Part shown: positions 23,232-32,397 of the stretch, one piece after another
Position numbering within the stretch: the stretch's first letter is position 1
Layout of the letters: the number at the start of each line of letters is the position of its first letter
NCBI RefSeq assembly: GCF_039595935.1
Contig: NZ_JBCNKR010000004.1
Span: 62,001 to 126,000, forward strand
Reading direction: 5' to 3'
DNA from: Flavobacterium sp.
Lineage (GTDB): Bacteria > Bacteroidota > Bacteroidia > Flavobacteriales > Flavobacteriaceae
DNA length: 64,000 nucleotides
The notes under the pieces: generated by a model
Told to the model about the DNA's origin: nothing
Seen by the model: only the letters and a program-made list of their open reading frames with translations
Database searches by the model: none
Program-made: the position numbers and the translations under genes

Positions 23232-24200
23232 ATGAAAGGACCAATCAGTCAGTTTATTCAAAAACATTATTTACATTTTAATTCTGCTTCACTGGTAGAT
23301 GCCGCTAAAGAATATGAACAACAATTAGCAAATGGAGCTAAAATGTTGGTAAGTATGGCTGGAGCTATGAGTACAGCTGAAATAGGTAAAATTTTTGCTG
23401 AAGTAATTAGACAAGATAAAGTACAAATCATTTCATGTACTGGAGCCAATCTAGAAGAAGACATCATGAATTTAGTGGCTCACTCTCACTACGAAAGAGT
23501 TCCTAATTACCGTGATTTGACACCAGAAGACGAATGGGCTTTACTTGAAAGAGGACTAAATCGTGTTACAGATACTTGTATCCCTGAACACGAAGCTTTT
23601 AGACGTTTACAAAAACACATTTATAAAATCTGGAAAGATGCCGATGATAATGGGGAACGTTATTTCCCACATGAATTCATGTACAAAATGTTATTATCAG
23701 GAGTTCTTGAAGAATACTACGAAATCGACTTAAAAGACAGCTGGATGTATGCAGCAGCTGAGAAAAATTTACCAATTATTGTTCCTGGATGGGAAGATAG
23801 TACAATGGGTAATATTTTTGCTTCTTATGTTATTAAAGGTGAGTTAAAAGCATCAACAATGAAATCAGGTATAGAATACATGACTTTCCTTGCTGACTGG
23901 TATACAAAAAACAGCCAAAATGGAATTGGATTCTTCCAAATTGGTGGTGGTATCGCAGGAGACTTCCCTATTTGTGTTGTTCCTATGCTTTATCAGGATA
24001 TGGAAATGCACGATGTTCCATTCTGGAGCTATTTCTGCCAAATTTCAGATTCAACAACTAGTTATGGTTCTTATTCAGGAGCAGTTCCAAATGAGAAAAT
24101 TACCTGGGGTAAACTAGATATCAAAACGCCTAAATTTATTATTGAGTCGGATGCTACAATTGTGGCTCCGTTAATATTCGCATATTTATTAGATTTATAG
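23232..24200 (+). CDS. Deoxyhypusine-synthase-like protein (probable homospermidine synthase)
   Basis: The 322-residue protein has the deoxyhypusine synthase fold: NAD-binding GANLEEDIMNL and GGGIAGDFPI, and the catalytic Lys in KITWGKLDI, equivalent to the active Lys of the eukaryotic enzyme (WGK). Bacteria have no eIF5A, and some bacterial homologues form homospermidine by transferring an aminobutyl group to putrescine. Beside speA this is the likely role here. It lies 108 bases after speA. The agmatine-to-putrescine steps are not encoded between them, so that enzyme must be elsewhere. Confidence 0.78.
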   Translation: MKGPISQFIQKHYLHFNSASLVDAAKEYEQQLANGAKMLVSMAGAMSTAEIGKIFAEVIRQDKVQIISCTGANLEEDIMNLVAHSHYERVPNYRDLTPEDEWALLERGLNRVTDTCIPEHEAFRRLQKHIYKIWKDADDNGERYFPHEFMYKMLLSGVLEEYYEIDLKDSWMYAAAEKNLPIIVPGWEDSTMGNIFASYVIKGELKASTMKSGIEYMTFLADWYTKNSQNGIGFFQIGGGIAGDFPICVVPMLYQDMEMHDVPFWSYFCQISDSTTSYGSYSGAVPNEKITWGKLDIKTPKFIIESDATIVAPLIFAYLLDL

Positions 24201-24209
24201 TATATTTTT

Positions 24210-24620
24210 ATGAAAAGAATTATAGTAGACTACGCCAAATTGACCAATGAAATTTTAAACCTTTTGGTTGAAAAATTTCCTGATGGTTATGATGATTCGG
24301 ATGTAATCCGTTTTAGAAACGCTAAAAACGAATTAGTAGAAGCTGTTGAAGTTCGTACAGAAGACACTATTTATTTAGTAAAAATTAGTACTAAGCTTGC
24401 TGACAGAATTGAAAATTACGAAGACGACGACGATATTGATCTTGACGTTGACACAATCGAACCAGTAAAAGGTCTTGATCTTGATGATGAAGCAGCTGAC
24501 GATGACGATGATGACGATAATCAAGACAAACCAGATTCTGATGGTGGTGACGGTGATGACGACGATGATGACAGAGACGATATTGGAGACGATGAAGATG
24601 ATGAAGACGACGAAGATTAA
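24210..24620 (+). CDS. Small protein with long acidic tail
   Basis: The first 68 residues form a compact alpha/beta part (KRIIVDYAKLTNEILNLLVE ... DTIYLVKISTKLADRI). The rest is almost purely Asp and Glu with a few Gly, about 65 residues long. Homologues in flavobacteria are often labelled DNA primase, but no primase motif is present. The acidic tail suggests a nucleic acid mimic, an ion-binding role or a chaperone-like partner. It starts nine bases after the polyamine gene and ends before a strong terminator, so it belongs to that operon. Confidence 0.75.
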   Translation: MKRIIVDYAKLTNEILNLLVEKFPDGYDDSDVIRFRNAKNELVEAVEVRTEDTIYLVKISTKLADRIENYEDDDDIDLDVDTIEPVKGLDLDDEAADDDDDDDNQDKPDSDGGDGDDDDDDRDDIGDDEDDEDDED

Positions 24621-24640
24621 TTAATCGTTTAAATTATAAA

Positions 24641-24671
24641 AAAAAAGGAACTCTTTCAGGGTTCCTTTTTT
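24641..24671 (+). terminator. Terminator of the speA operon
   Basis: A stem of GGAACTC with GGGTTCC (one G-T pair), extended by A6 and T7, closes a five-base loop. It lies 21 bases past the stop of the acidic-tail gene. Confidence 0.85.
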
Positions 24672-24761
24672 TATGAGTGAAATCAAAAAAATAATTTTAT
24701 TTTATAAGAAAAATACTATATTTATGTTTTATTCCAGCTTTAAAATATAAATATTCGCCTC

Positions 24762-26645
24762 ATGAATTCAGAATTACTACACGCCAAACTAAAAGAAAAT
24801 TTTGGGTTTGAAAAATTTAGACCAAATCAGGAAACTATAATAAATACTGTATTATCAGGTCAGGATACCTTGGCAATTATGCCAACCGGTGGAGGAAAAT
24901 CAATATGCTTTCAATTGCCAGCTCTTATACTTCCGGGAATAACGATTGTTATTTCGCCATTGATTGCTCTAATGAAAGATCAGGTAGACAGTTTAAAAAC
25001 TAACGGAATTTCTGCCTGCTACATAAACAGCAGTCAATCGTCAGAAGAACAGCAGTTTTATATTGATAATTTAAAATCAAATACTTTTAAGCTTGTCTAT
25101 ATTGCTCCTGAAAGTTTGTCTTATTTAGATAATATTTTTAATGAACTAAAAATCAGTTTAATTGCTATTGATGAAGCACATTGTATTTCTTCCTGGGGAC
25201 ACGATTTTAGACCTGCTTATACTAATTTAGGCTATTTAAAAAACCGCTTCCCTTCTACTCCTGTGCTTGCCTTAACTGCAACGGCAGACAAAGCAACGCG
25301 TGTTGACATAACAAAACAGTTAAATTTAAAAAATCCTAAAACTTTTGTTGCTTCATTTGATCGCAAAAATCTAAGTCTTGAAGTTCGTCCTGCTCTGGAT
25401 CGTGTAAAACAAATAATTGATTTCGTTGAAAATAAACCTAACGAATCAGGAATTATTTATTGCCTTAGCAGAAAAACAACTGAAGAACTGGCGGAGAAAT
25501 TAATGAAAAACGGAATTTCTGCAAAAGCATATCACGCTGGTTTAGATAATGATAAAAGAGCTAAAACACAGGATGAGTTTATCAATGATGATTGTCAGGT
25601 TGTCTGTGCCACTATTGCATTTGGAATGGGAATTGACAAATCAAACGTACGCTGGGTTATACATTATAATCTTCCAAAAAATATTGAAGGTTATTATCAG
25701 GAAATTGGGCGTGCCGGACGTGATGGTCTTCCTGCTGAAACAGTTTTATTTGAAAGTTATGCTGATGTAATTCAGCTTCAAAAATTTGCATCGGAAGGAT
25801 TAAATTCTGATGTACAGCTGGCAAAATTAGAAAGAATGAAACAATATGCGGATGCAGTAAGCTGCAGGCGAAAAATTCTTCTTTCATATTTTGGTGAATT
25901 GGTTACAGAAAATTGTGGCAATTGTGATATCTGCAAAAATCCACCTACTTTTTTTGATGGAACAATTCTAGCTCAGAAAGCTCTTTCGGCCATCACCCGT
26001 TTACAGGAATCAGAACCTTTGGCAGTTATTGTTGATTTTTTAAGAGGTTCAAAAAACGCATATATTTACGAAAAAAATTATCAAACGCTAAAAACGTACG
26101 GAATTGGTGCCGATATTTCATGGTACGACTGGAATCAATATCTTATTCAATTAATTAATTTAGGATATTGTGAAATTGCTTTTCACCAGCATAATAAAAT
26201 CTTATTGACTCCTTTTGCAAAAAAAGTTCTGTTTGAAGGAGAAAAAGTAAAACTAACGACTGTTGTTAAGAAAGTAATTGATAAAAATGAAATAAAACAA
26301 GAGAAAGCAAAAGTTGCTAAAAACTCTCTTTTTGAAACACTTAGAAAATTGCGTCATGAAATTGCGCAGGAAGAAGAAGTTCCGGCTTATGTGATTTTTA
26401 GTGATGCCGCATTACGTCAGATGGAAATTTTAAGACCAATGAGCGATGAAGAATTTCTTGCTGTTGATGGAGTTGGAAAAGCTAAACTTGAAAAATATGG
26501 TAATGATTTTATTAACGCAATTATTGAATTTCAAAGAAATAAGTCTGTTGTAAAAAGAGAAAAAAGGAAAGTACTTATGAGAAAACTCTGGAATTATTTC
26601 AAGCTGGAAATTCGGTTACTGAAATTGCAGGAAAACGAAATTTAA
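24762..26645 (+). CDS. recQ: ATP-dependent DNA helicase RecQ, main part
   Basis: RecQ unwinds DNA 3' to 5' in recombination and repair. The 627 residues include motif I MPTGGGKS, DEAH (AIDEAHCISSWGHD), motif VI QEIGRAGRDG, the zinc-binding RecQ-Ct cysteines (SCRRK ... CGNCDICKN), a winged-helix part and an HRDC domain near 520-605. The last 26 residues after KSVVKREK are out of frame: a run of six A at 26560-26565 should be seven to join the next segment. The helicase core is intact, so the product may still work. Confidence 0.9.
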   Translation: MNSELLHAKLKENFGFEKFRPNQETIINTVLSGQDTLAIMPTGGGKSICFQLPALILPGITIVISPLIALMKDQVDSLKTNGISACYINSSQSSEEQQFYIDNLKSNTFKLVYIAPESLSYLDNIFNELKISLIAIDEAHCISSWGHDFRPAYTNLGYLKNRFPSTPVLALTATADKATRVDITKQLNLKNPKTFVASFDRKNLSLEVRPALDRVKQIIDFVENKPNESGIIYCLSRKTTEELAEKLMKNGISAKAYHAGLDNDKRAKTQDEFINDDCQVVCATIAFGMGIDKSNVRWVIHYNLPKNIEGYYQEIGRAGRDGLPAETVLFESYADVIQLQKFASEGLNSDVQLAKLERMKQYADAVSCRRKILLSYFGELVTENCGNCDICKNPPTFFDGTILAQKALSAITRLQESEPLAVIVDFLRGSKNAYIYEKNYQTLKTYGIGADISWYDWNQYLIQLINLGYCEIAFHQHNKILLTPFAKKVLFEGEKVKLTTVVKKVIDKNEIKQEKAKVAKNSLFETLRKLRHEIAQEEEVPAYVIFSDAALRQMEILRPMSDEEFLAVDGVGKAKLEKYGNDFINAIIEFQRNKSVVKREKRKVLMRKLWNYFKLEIRLLKLQENEI

Positions 26646-27067
26646 ACGAAACTACCATTGTTTCTCATTTAGCAAAATTATATGTCGATGGTCATGATCT
26701 GGATTTAAGTCAATTTGTTTCAGAAAATGAAATTACAGAAATTGAGAAAGCACAAATTGAATTGGAAAAACCAACGGCCTTAAAACCTTATTTTGATTAC
26801 TTTGAAGAGAAAATGTCTTATGACAAAATCAGGTTTGGACTGGCCTATATTGAAAGAAATCAAAATAGGCAAATTAAAAGTAAATCGTATTCAGTTGATG
26901 AAATACGGCTTACTCATACAGAAGCTTATAAAAAATGGGATGCAGCAGAAGATCAAAAACTTATAAATCTTTTTAAGGAAGGCAAAAAAGTTGAAGAAAT
27001 AGCTAATCTATTAGGACGAAATACTGGAGCAATTACTTCACGTTTAAAAAAACTGGAATTGAAATAA
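26567..27067 (+). pseudogene. recQ: RecQ C-terminal extension, separated by a frameshift
   Basis: In the frame one base off, the sequence continues as STYEKTLELFQAGNSVTEIA with NLNETTIVSHLAKLY, the helix-turn-helix that follows HRDC in long flavobacterial RecQ. It ends with WDAAEDQKLINLFKEGKKVE and AITSRLKKLELK, another DNA-binding module. With the frame restored RecQ would have about 768 residues. The only ATG in this part (26762) is internal, so separate translation is unlikely. A single missing A in a homopolymer explains it. Confidence 0.75.
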
Positions 27068-27110
27068 CATATAAATTCTTTTATTTTAAAATTTGATATT
27101 TTATTAGAAT

Positions 27111-27149
27111 AATAAACCCGACAGGTTTTTAAAACCTGTCGGGTTTATT
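27111..27149. repeat. CCCGACAGG hairpin, copy 1
   Basis: Perfect 19-base arms (27111-27129 and 27131-27149). The core AAACCCGACAGGTTTT occurs again at 36693-36725. It may end recQ and DinB transcription from both sides. Confidence 0.9.
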
Positions 27150-27159
27150 CATTATAAAG

Positions 27160-27192
27160 ATCTTTGTCAAAGTTTTAAACTTTGACAAAGAT
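27160..27192. repeat. Second hairpin between recQ and the DinB gene
   Basis: Perfect 16-base arms (27160-27175 and 27177-27192) built of CTTTGTCAAAG words with one central base. Different in sequence from the neighbouring CCCGACAGG hairpin; T runs flank it towards the plus strand. Confidence 0.85.
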
Positions 27193-27210
27193 TTTATCGT
27201 TGTTTATAGT

Positions 27211-27726
27211 TTACAAATATCTTTCTTCAAAAACTTTCTGATGATGTTTTTGATGCCCGATCATAACAAAACCCAAAGCTCTAACAGAAATTTGATTTCC
27301 TGAAGCAGTTCCAATTCTTTTAAGCTGGTCTTCAGATAAACTTTTGTAAAACAATAAAGTTGAATGTCTTAGTGCAGAAAATTCAGTTAGTAAATCCTGA
27401 ATACTTCTACTTCCGGCATCTGTATTTATTGCATAATCATTTTCTTCAAAACTAGGCAGTGGGGTTTGGTCATTTCTTGAAAATCTCAAAGCACGATAAG
27501 TAAATATTCGTTCAGAATCCATTATGTGCTGTATGATATCTTTTATCGTCCATTTCCCTTCTGCATAACGATAATCAAATTTATCCATCGGGATATTTTG
27601 AACAAATCGGATAAATTCATGAAGAGAAATTTCCAATTCTTCGATCAATTTTCCATCTCCGGCTTGTTTGATATAAGTTCCAAAATGTCCCGAATACTCA
27701 TTTTCTAATAACTGACTTGCAATCAT
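27211..27726 (-). CDS. DinB-family protein
   Basis: The 171-residue four-helix protein is of the DinB/YfiT type, with metal-binding His expected in KWTIKDIIQHIMDSERIF and MIGHQKHHQKVF. Members include thiol-dependent transferases and damage-induced proteins. I start at the ATG 27724-27726 (MIASQLLENEY), since the longer frame would overlap the ppc end. It lies 32 bases after ppc on the same strand. The substrate is unknown. Confidence 0.85.
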   Translation of the reverse strand: MIASQLLENEYSGHFGTYIKQAGDGKLIEELEISLHEFIRFVQNIPMDKFDYRYAEGKWTIKDIIQHIMDSERIFTYRALRFSRNDQTPLPSFEENDYAINTDAGSRSIQDLLTEFSALRHSTLLFYKSLSEDQLKRIGTASGNQISVRALGFVMIGHQKHHQKVFEERYL

Positions 27727-27757
27727 TTTTATAATTTTAAAGTTTACAAATTTGAGA

Positions 27758-28249
27758 TTAAGCTGAATTTCTACTTGCGTTAGTATTTCCAAAAAGAGAT
27801 CTTGTTACGATTTTTTCGTATACTTTAATAAGATCTTCGTTTGTTGAATTTTCTTTGTTTAGCTCATTAATTTTTAATAAAGCATATTGCTGTATTGTCA
27901 ACAATGGCAATACAATACGCTCTCTTATCTGAATAGAAGCTATACCATCAGGATAATTTTCCATTAAAGTTTTGTGTCCGGCAATTTTCAATAAAAGACG
28001 TTTTGTTTCAGAGAATTCATCATAGATAATCTGCCAAAATTCACCAAACTCAGGATCTTTTCTCATATAAGCTGTCAATGGCAAAAATGATTTTGCTAAT
28101 GACATCATACTATTTTCTAACAAAGTTTTGAAAAATAATGAATTGTGATATAAATCCTGAACTCTGTCCCATTGACCTCTTTCTTCAAAATGTTTTAAAG
28201 CAGTTCCAACTCCAAAAATCCTGGTACGTTTTGTTTTAACTGACTCCAT
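27758..28249 (-). CDS. ppc: PEP carboxylase C-terminal part, out of frame
   Basis: From about 28213 downward the frame reads FGVGTALKHFEERGQWDRVQ and ends NTNASRNSA, the conserved C-terminus of PEP carboxylase that holds the aspartate-binding region. The segment before it in this frame (MESVKTKRTRI) is a shadow. It is joined to the main part by adding one base to the run of five A at 28214-28218 (T on the coding strand), giving GFFGVG. With the repair ppc has 861 residues, the normal length. Confidence 0.8.
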   Translation of the reverse strand: MESVKTKRTRIFGVGTALKHFEERGQWDRVQDLYHNSLFFKTLLENSMMSLAKSFLPLTAYMRKDPEFGEFWQIIYDEFSETKRLLLKIAGHKTLMENYPDGIASIQIRERIVLPLLTIQQYALLKINELNKENSTNEDLIKVYEKIVTRSLFGNTNASRNSA

Positions 28250-30342
28250 GAACCCACAAACGGAATAGCTCTTAAATCAGCAAAATCCAAAGATTCAGAT
28301 TTGCTTCTTTTTGAAGGACGGCTTCCAATGTTAGTTTTAGAGTAGTATTTCAACGTACTCATTTTTTCTAAATACGGAATAAATTTCGGGTGGTTCTTAA
28401 AACTTAAATATTTATCATAACCTAAATTAGCTAATTGAGTCAAAATTTGAGTTTCTTCTGCAGATAATTCATTTTTATCTTTACTAAAAACCTGATTCGT
28501 AATTCCGGCACTCAATAAGTTTTCAATATTGTAACGGCAAGAATCCAGAGTTCCAAAATTTGAACTAATTGTTTGTCCCTGAACAGTTATCTGAATTTCC
28601 TGATTTTCAATTTTTGGACCTAAAGAAGCATAGAATTTATGTGTTTTCCCACCGCCACGAGCAGGAGGTCCGCCACGGCCATCAAAGAAAATAGCTTTAA
28701 TTCCGTATTGCCTTGAAATTTCAGTTAATGAAATTTTTGCCTGATAAATACTCCAGTTTGCCATTAAATAACCGCCATCTTTTGTGCCATCAGAGAAACC
28801 AAGCATAATAGTCTGCTCATTTCCTCTTGATTTTAAATGCTTAGAATATTCAGGATTAGTATATAACTGCTCCATAATTTGATGAGCATTTTGTAAATCA
28901 TCAACTGATTCAAAAAGAGGAATAATATCAACCGTAGGATTTTCCCAATTGTTCAAACGAATCATGGCAAAGGTTTCCATCACATTGAGAGCGCTTTCGT
29001 TGTTACTAATAATGTAACGATTTGCTCCTTCTTCTCCATTATTTTGCTGAATGGTTTTAATAGCCTGAACAGATTCTAAAGTAGAACGTGTAATTTCATT
29101 TTCAAAATCGGCAGGATTTAAATTTCCTTTTACTTTTGATAAAACATCAATTTTTTGATCTTCTGTCAATTCATAATAATTTTTAGGAAAAATATCAGAA
29201 CCAGAATTCAAATAGTAATTCACTACATCTTTAAATACCGCATTATGAATCTTGCTGTTTTGACGAATATCTAAAGTGGCAAAATGGAATCCGAATAAAT
29301 TAATTTTCACTAAAAGTGCTTCTAACTCGTCTAAATATAGAGATTGATGCTTCTCGATAATTATAGTTCGAATTGTATTCAACTGATCTAGTAATTCTTT
29401 TAAAGTGATAAAAATTTCACCTTTAGAATAAAATACCGAACGGTAAAGTTTTTGTTCAAGATCAGCAACTAAAGTATCTACACCTGAGAAAGTTAGCTTT
29501 CGTTTTAAATTTCTCATTTCAACATAATAACACTTTAAAATTGAAGTTCTTAAACGATCTGCAACTTTAAGAGTAATCTCTGTTGTAACAAATGGATTTC
29601 CGTCGCGGTCACCTCCCGGCCAGAATCCTAATTTTATTAATTGATTCTGAATTGGATTTCCGTCATGAAGATTTTTTTGAAGATAATGTACAATTTCTCC
29701 CGCTGTAGCATAAAATACATTTTCAAGATACCAAATCAAACTTACCGCTTCGTCGTAAGGATTTGGTTTTTCATGCTGAATAAAAGGCGTTTTTCCTAAC
29801 TGAGCTAGTAATTGCTTGATTTGTAACAAATCGTTTTGACGAATTGCTTCTGTCAAATCGTTGATAATTCCTAAAACCGGTCCAGGATAAAACTGTGTTG
29901 GGTGAGCCGTTAAAACGGTACGAACATTGAAATTCTCAAGAAATCCAATTAATTCGTCATCTTTTTCTTTGGCGTCAGATTTCTCTTTAATATCACGAAG
30001 AGATCCTCGCCCTTCCATATTGTTAACTTCCGGAAATGCAGCATCTTCAATAGCATCAAACAATACAATCTGACGTTCTATATATTGAATAAATCGAAAC
30101 ATTAAATCGATTTTCTCAGTTTCTGAAGCATTGTTTAGAAACTTATTCGAAAAGAAATCGAAAATTTCTTTTGGAGTTTCCTGTTTTTTAAATCCCGTTT
30201 CGCAAGTTTCTGTAAATAAAGGCAGTAAAACACCAGTATTGTCAATAGAATCAAAAGGCAATGTTATGAAAACACTGTTGTAAATGTGGTATTTTGAAAG
30301 AACATCTCGATTAAAACGTTCTATTTTTGGCAACGTGTACAT
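28195..30342 (-). CDS. ppc: Phosphoenolpyruvate carboxylase, main part
   Basis: PEP carboxylase adds bicarbonate to PEP to form oxaloacetate and refills the TCA cycle. The sequence has the catalytic His in VRTVLTAHPTQ, GGDRDGNPFV, and the Gly-rich FDGRGGPPARGGG loop. The frame ends prematurely (NVPGFLELELL) where FFGVGTALKHF is expected, because one T is missing from a homopolymer; the rest follows in another frame. If real, the loss of the last 150 residues would inactivate the enzyme. Sequencing error is at least as likely. Confidence 0.9.
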   Translation of the reverse strand: MYTLPKIERFNRDVLSKYHIYNSVFITLPFDSIDNTGVLLPLFTETCETGFKKQETPKEIFDFFSNKFLNNASETEKIDLMFRFIQYIERQIVLFDAIEDAAFPEVNNMEGRGSLRDIKEKSDAKEKDDELIGFLENFNVRTVLTAHPTQFYPGPVLGIINDLTEAIRQNDLLQIKQLLAQLGKTPFIQHEKPNPYDEAVSLIWYLENVFYATAGEIVHYLQKNLHDGNPIQNQLIKLGFWPGGDRDGNPFVTTEITLKVADRLRTSILKCYYVEMRNLKRKLTFSGVDTLVADLEQKLYRSVFYSKGEIFITLKELLDQLNTIRTIIIEKHQSLYLDELEALLVKINLFGFHFATLDIRQNSKIHNAVFKDVVNYYLNSGSDIFPKNYYELTEDQKIDVLSKVKGNLNPADFENEITRSTLESVQAIKTIQQNNGEEGANRYIISNNESALNVMETFAMIRLNNWENPTVDIIPLFESVDDLQNAHQIMEQLYTNPEYSKHLKSRGNEQTIMLGFSDGTKDGGYLMANWSIYQAKISLTEISRQYGIKAIFFDGRGGPPARGGGKTHKFYASLGPKIENQEIQITVQGQTISSNFGTLDSCRYNIENLLSAGITNQVFSKDKNELSAEETQILTQLANLGYDKYLSFKNHPKFIPYLEKMSTLKYYSKTNIGSRPSKRSKSESLDFADLRAIPFVGSWSQLKQNVPGFLELELL

Positions 30343-30383
30343 AAAATTCTGTTATAGTTGGTTGGTTAATTAGTCATAAAAAA

Positions 30384-30405
30384 ACCCCAAGAATAAACTT
30401 GAGGT
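30384..30405 (-). terminator. Terminator of the Lrp-type regulator gene
   Basis: An 8-base stem (30384-30391 with 30398-30405, one mismatch) is followed on the minus strand by T7. It separates the regulator from ppc. Confidence 0.65.
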
Positions 30406-30435
30406 ATATTTTTATATAGCATTCAAGAAAAGTTC

Positions 30436-30915
30436 TTACATATTTTTGAAAATAGTATGCATCAAACGCTTCTTATCGTTAATACTTTCTTCTAATGAAA
30501 TCATTGTTTCAGTTCTGTAAACACCATCGATATCATCAATCATGAAAATAACTTCTTTTGCATGTTTTGTATCTTTTGCTCTGATTTTGCAAAAGATGTT
30601 GAATTTTCCTGTCGTTACAGATGCAACTGTTACGAATGGAATTTGATTGATACGCTCTAATACAAATTTAGTTTGAGATGTATTATTAAGAAATACCCCT
30701 ACATAAGCAATAAATGAATAACCTAATTTATCGTAATCTAAGGCTAATGAAGACCCCATGATGATACCGGCATCCTCCATCTTTTTTACTCTAACGTGTA
30801 CTGTACCAGCAGAAATCAATAGTTTTTTTGCAATGTCAGTAAACGGTACTCTCGTATTGTCTATTAACATATCTAAAATCTGGTGATCTACTTCATCTAA
30901 ACGAAATTTACTCAT
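30436..30915 (-). CDS. Lrp/AsnC-family transcriptional regulator
   Basis: The 159-residue protein has an N-terminal helix-turn-helix (DIAKKLLISAGTVHVRVKKM) and a C-terminal RAM/Lrp ligand-binding domain with GKFNIFCKIRAKDTKHAKEV. Such proteins form octamers and sense amino acids. The protein is typical of Bacteroidota in size. It is flanked by ppc and a peptidase gene but has its own terminator, so targets cannot be told from context. Confidence 0.9.
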   Translation of the reverse strand: MSKFRLDEVDHQILDMLIDNTRVPFTDIAKKLLISAGTVHVRVKKMEDAGIIMGSSLALDYDKLGYSFIAYVGVFLNNTSQTKFVLERINQIPFVTVASVTTGKFNIFCKIRAKDTKHAKEVIFMIDDIDGVYRTETMISLEESINDKKRLMHTIFKNM

Positions 30916-30992
30916 AATTCTTTAATTAATATTACTAATTGCTATTACAAAGTATAAAAATATATATAAAAAATAACAAATTCACATAAAAA

Positions 30993-32147
30993 TTAACTTT
31001 TTATCAAGCCGTTAACAAATTTAATGTTTTTATTTAAATAAAAGTCTGCTTTTTGGTTCATTTTCGGAATATTAGAATAATCATCAGAATAAACAGCACC
31101 ATTTCCGTCGTATTCATAATGACCAAAATAATTTTCCAATTCGCCCGCTTCTACTATATAAGCATTAAAATGAATCTTATTTTCAATCAATTCTTCTTTG
31201 TATTGAGCGACAAAATTCGTAATAATTTCGATACCATCATAATTTATTTTGATATTTTTCCACATAAAATCATAAAAAACCACTTTATTTTGTGAAATAT
31301 TCAAATAATCGGAAATTCTATTAATAACTAAATCGTTTTCGTTTATGAGCTGAAAGCTCGAAATTAGTGAGAAAAATATGTATTTTCGGGTCGTTTCTCT
31401 ATCGTAATCATTAGGATAATGACCCGCCTCGAATAATATAGTAGGAACGCCCAAAAACTGAAAAGTATCCCCTATACAGTTTATATTGAATGAATCGTCA
31501 AATCTGCCTACTTGTCCGGGAATATAATTTTGTAAAACATCGTTAATTCCGGCAATAAGATTTATGGCTTTTTGTCTGTTTTCGTTTACATCTCTTTCTT
31601 CATTATAAGAAGGGGCTAAAAATGAAACCGTTGCAGGCTTTCCTGTGTCGCCTGCGCCAAAAATTGTACGCTGATCGTGAAGATTAAAACAAAAATCAGG
31701 TTTAAAATCTTCAAAAACGGCTCTTAATACATTACTTTCTGGCTGAGTAAGGTTTTGAGAATCGCGGTTTAAGTCAATTTTATTAGCATTTTCGCGAGTA
31801 TAAAGTCGTGCTCCGTCAGGATTTAAAATCGGAATCATATAAAAGGTAAATGCATCAAGCATTTCTTTAGCAAAATCTGATTGGCTGTTTAATACGTTTA
31901 TAAAGTCAAAAAGCGCTTTTGTAGTGGTGCTTTCATTTCCGTGCATTTGCGACCATAAATAAATGCGCGTTTTTCCGGTTCCTATTTGGTAACTATATAT
32001 AGGTTCACCTAAAACTGATTCGCTAATAATTTTAACTTGATTGTCAGTATTTAACTTATCTAATAACGGTTTAATATGATCTAAAGTTAGATAACGGCCT
32101 TCAATTGACTGCTCTTTGTGCTGGTTAAATAATTCTTCTAAATTCAT
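30993..32147 (-). CDS. M14-family zinc carboxypeptidase
   Basis: The 384 residues carry the M14 zinc site: MHGNESTTTKALFDF (His and Glu ligands) and the third His in FNLHDQRTIFGAG; the substrate Arg region is LDLNRD-like IDLNRDSQN. A catalytic Glu is expected in the C-terminal part (PTILFEAGHYP). No signal peptide is present, so it acts in the cytoplasm, perhaps on peptides or cell wall fragments. Its promoter is covered by the same palindromes that precede the divergent HTH regulator. Confidence 0.85.
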   Translation of the reverse strand: MNLEELFNQHKEQSIEGRYLTLDHIKPLLDKLNTDNQVKIISESVLGEPIYSYQIGTGKTRIYLWSQMHGNESTTTKALFDFINVLNSQSDFAKEMLDAFTFYMIPILNPDGARLYTRENANKIDLNRDSQNLTQPESNVLRAVFEDFKPDFCFNLHDQRTIFGAGDTGKPATVSFLAPSYNEERDVNENRQKAINLIAGINDVLQNYIPGQVGRFDDSFNINCIGDTFQFLGVPTILFEAGHYPNDYDRETTRKYIFFSLISSFQLINENDLVINRISDYLNISQNKVVFYDFMWKNIKINYDGIEIITNFVAQYKEELIENKIHFNAYIVEAGELENYFGHYEYDGNGAVYSDDYSNIPKMNQKADFYLNKNIKFVNGLIKS

Positions 32148-32160
32148 TGTGTTTTGATTA

Positions 32161-32199
32161 GTTTACAAAAGTAAACATCTTTATTTTTACAATTGTAAA
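32161..32199 (-). promoter_or_regulatory. Two operators over the M14 peptidase promoter
   Basis: GTTTAC-AAAA-GTAAAC (32161-32176) and TTTAC-AATT-GTAAA (32186-32199) are perfect palindromes. On the minus strand the first contains TACTTTTG, a -7 box for the peptidase gene, with TTG 16 bases upstream inside the second. A regulator bound here would block the promoter. Confidence 0.65.
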
Positions 32200-32397
32200 C
32201 TTTAAGTTTTAGTATAAATTGAGATTTGTAAACAGGTTTTTCAATGTAACTAGACATTTTATCTAAATTTGAGTTAACATCTGTAATTACTTTATATATT
32301 ATTACTTATTTTATTTATTTTCAATGACTTAAATATAATTATATAAAGTTTTAATATCAGATTATTATATGTTATATAGAATCCAACTTTAATTATA

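Noticed and set aside
24210..24620. DNA primase
   Set aside because: No zinc finger, TOPRIM or helicase-interaction part is present; the length is 136 residues and half of it is acidic tail.
26555..26580. Programmed -1 frameshift in recQ
   Set aside because: The A run is not in the phase needed for a standard X-XXY-YYZ heptamer and no clear stem-loop follows. Indel or read error is simpler.
26762..27067. Separate 101-residue DNA-binding protein after recQ
   Set aside because: Its sequence continues RecQ homology upstream of the ATG without a break, so it is the RecQ C-terminus in another frame.
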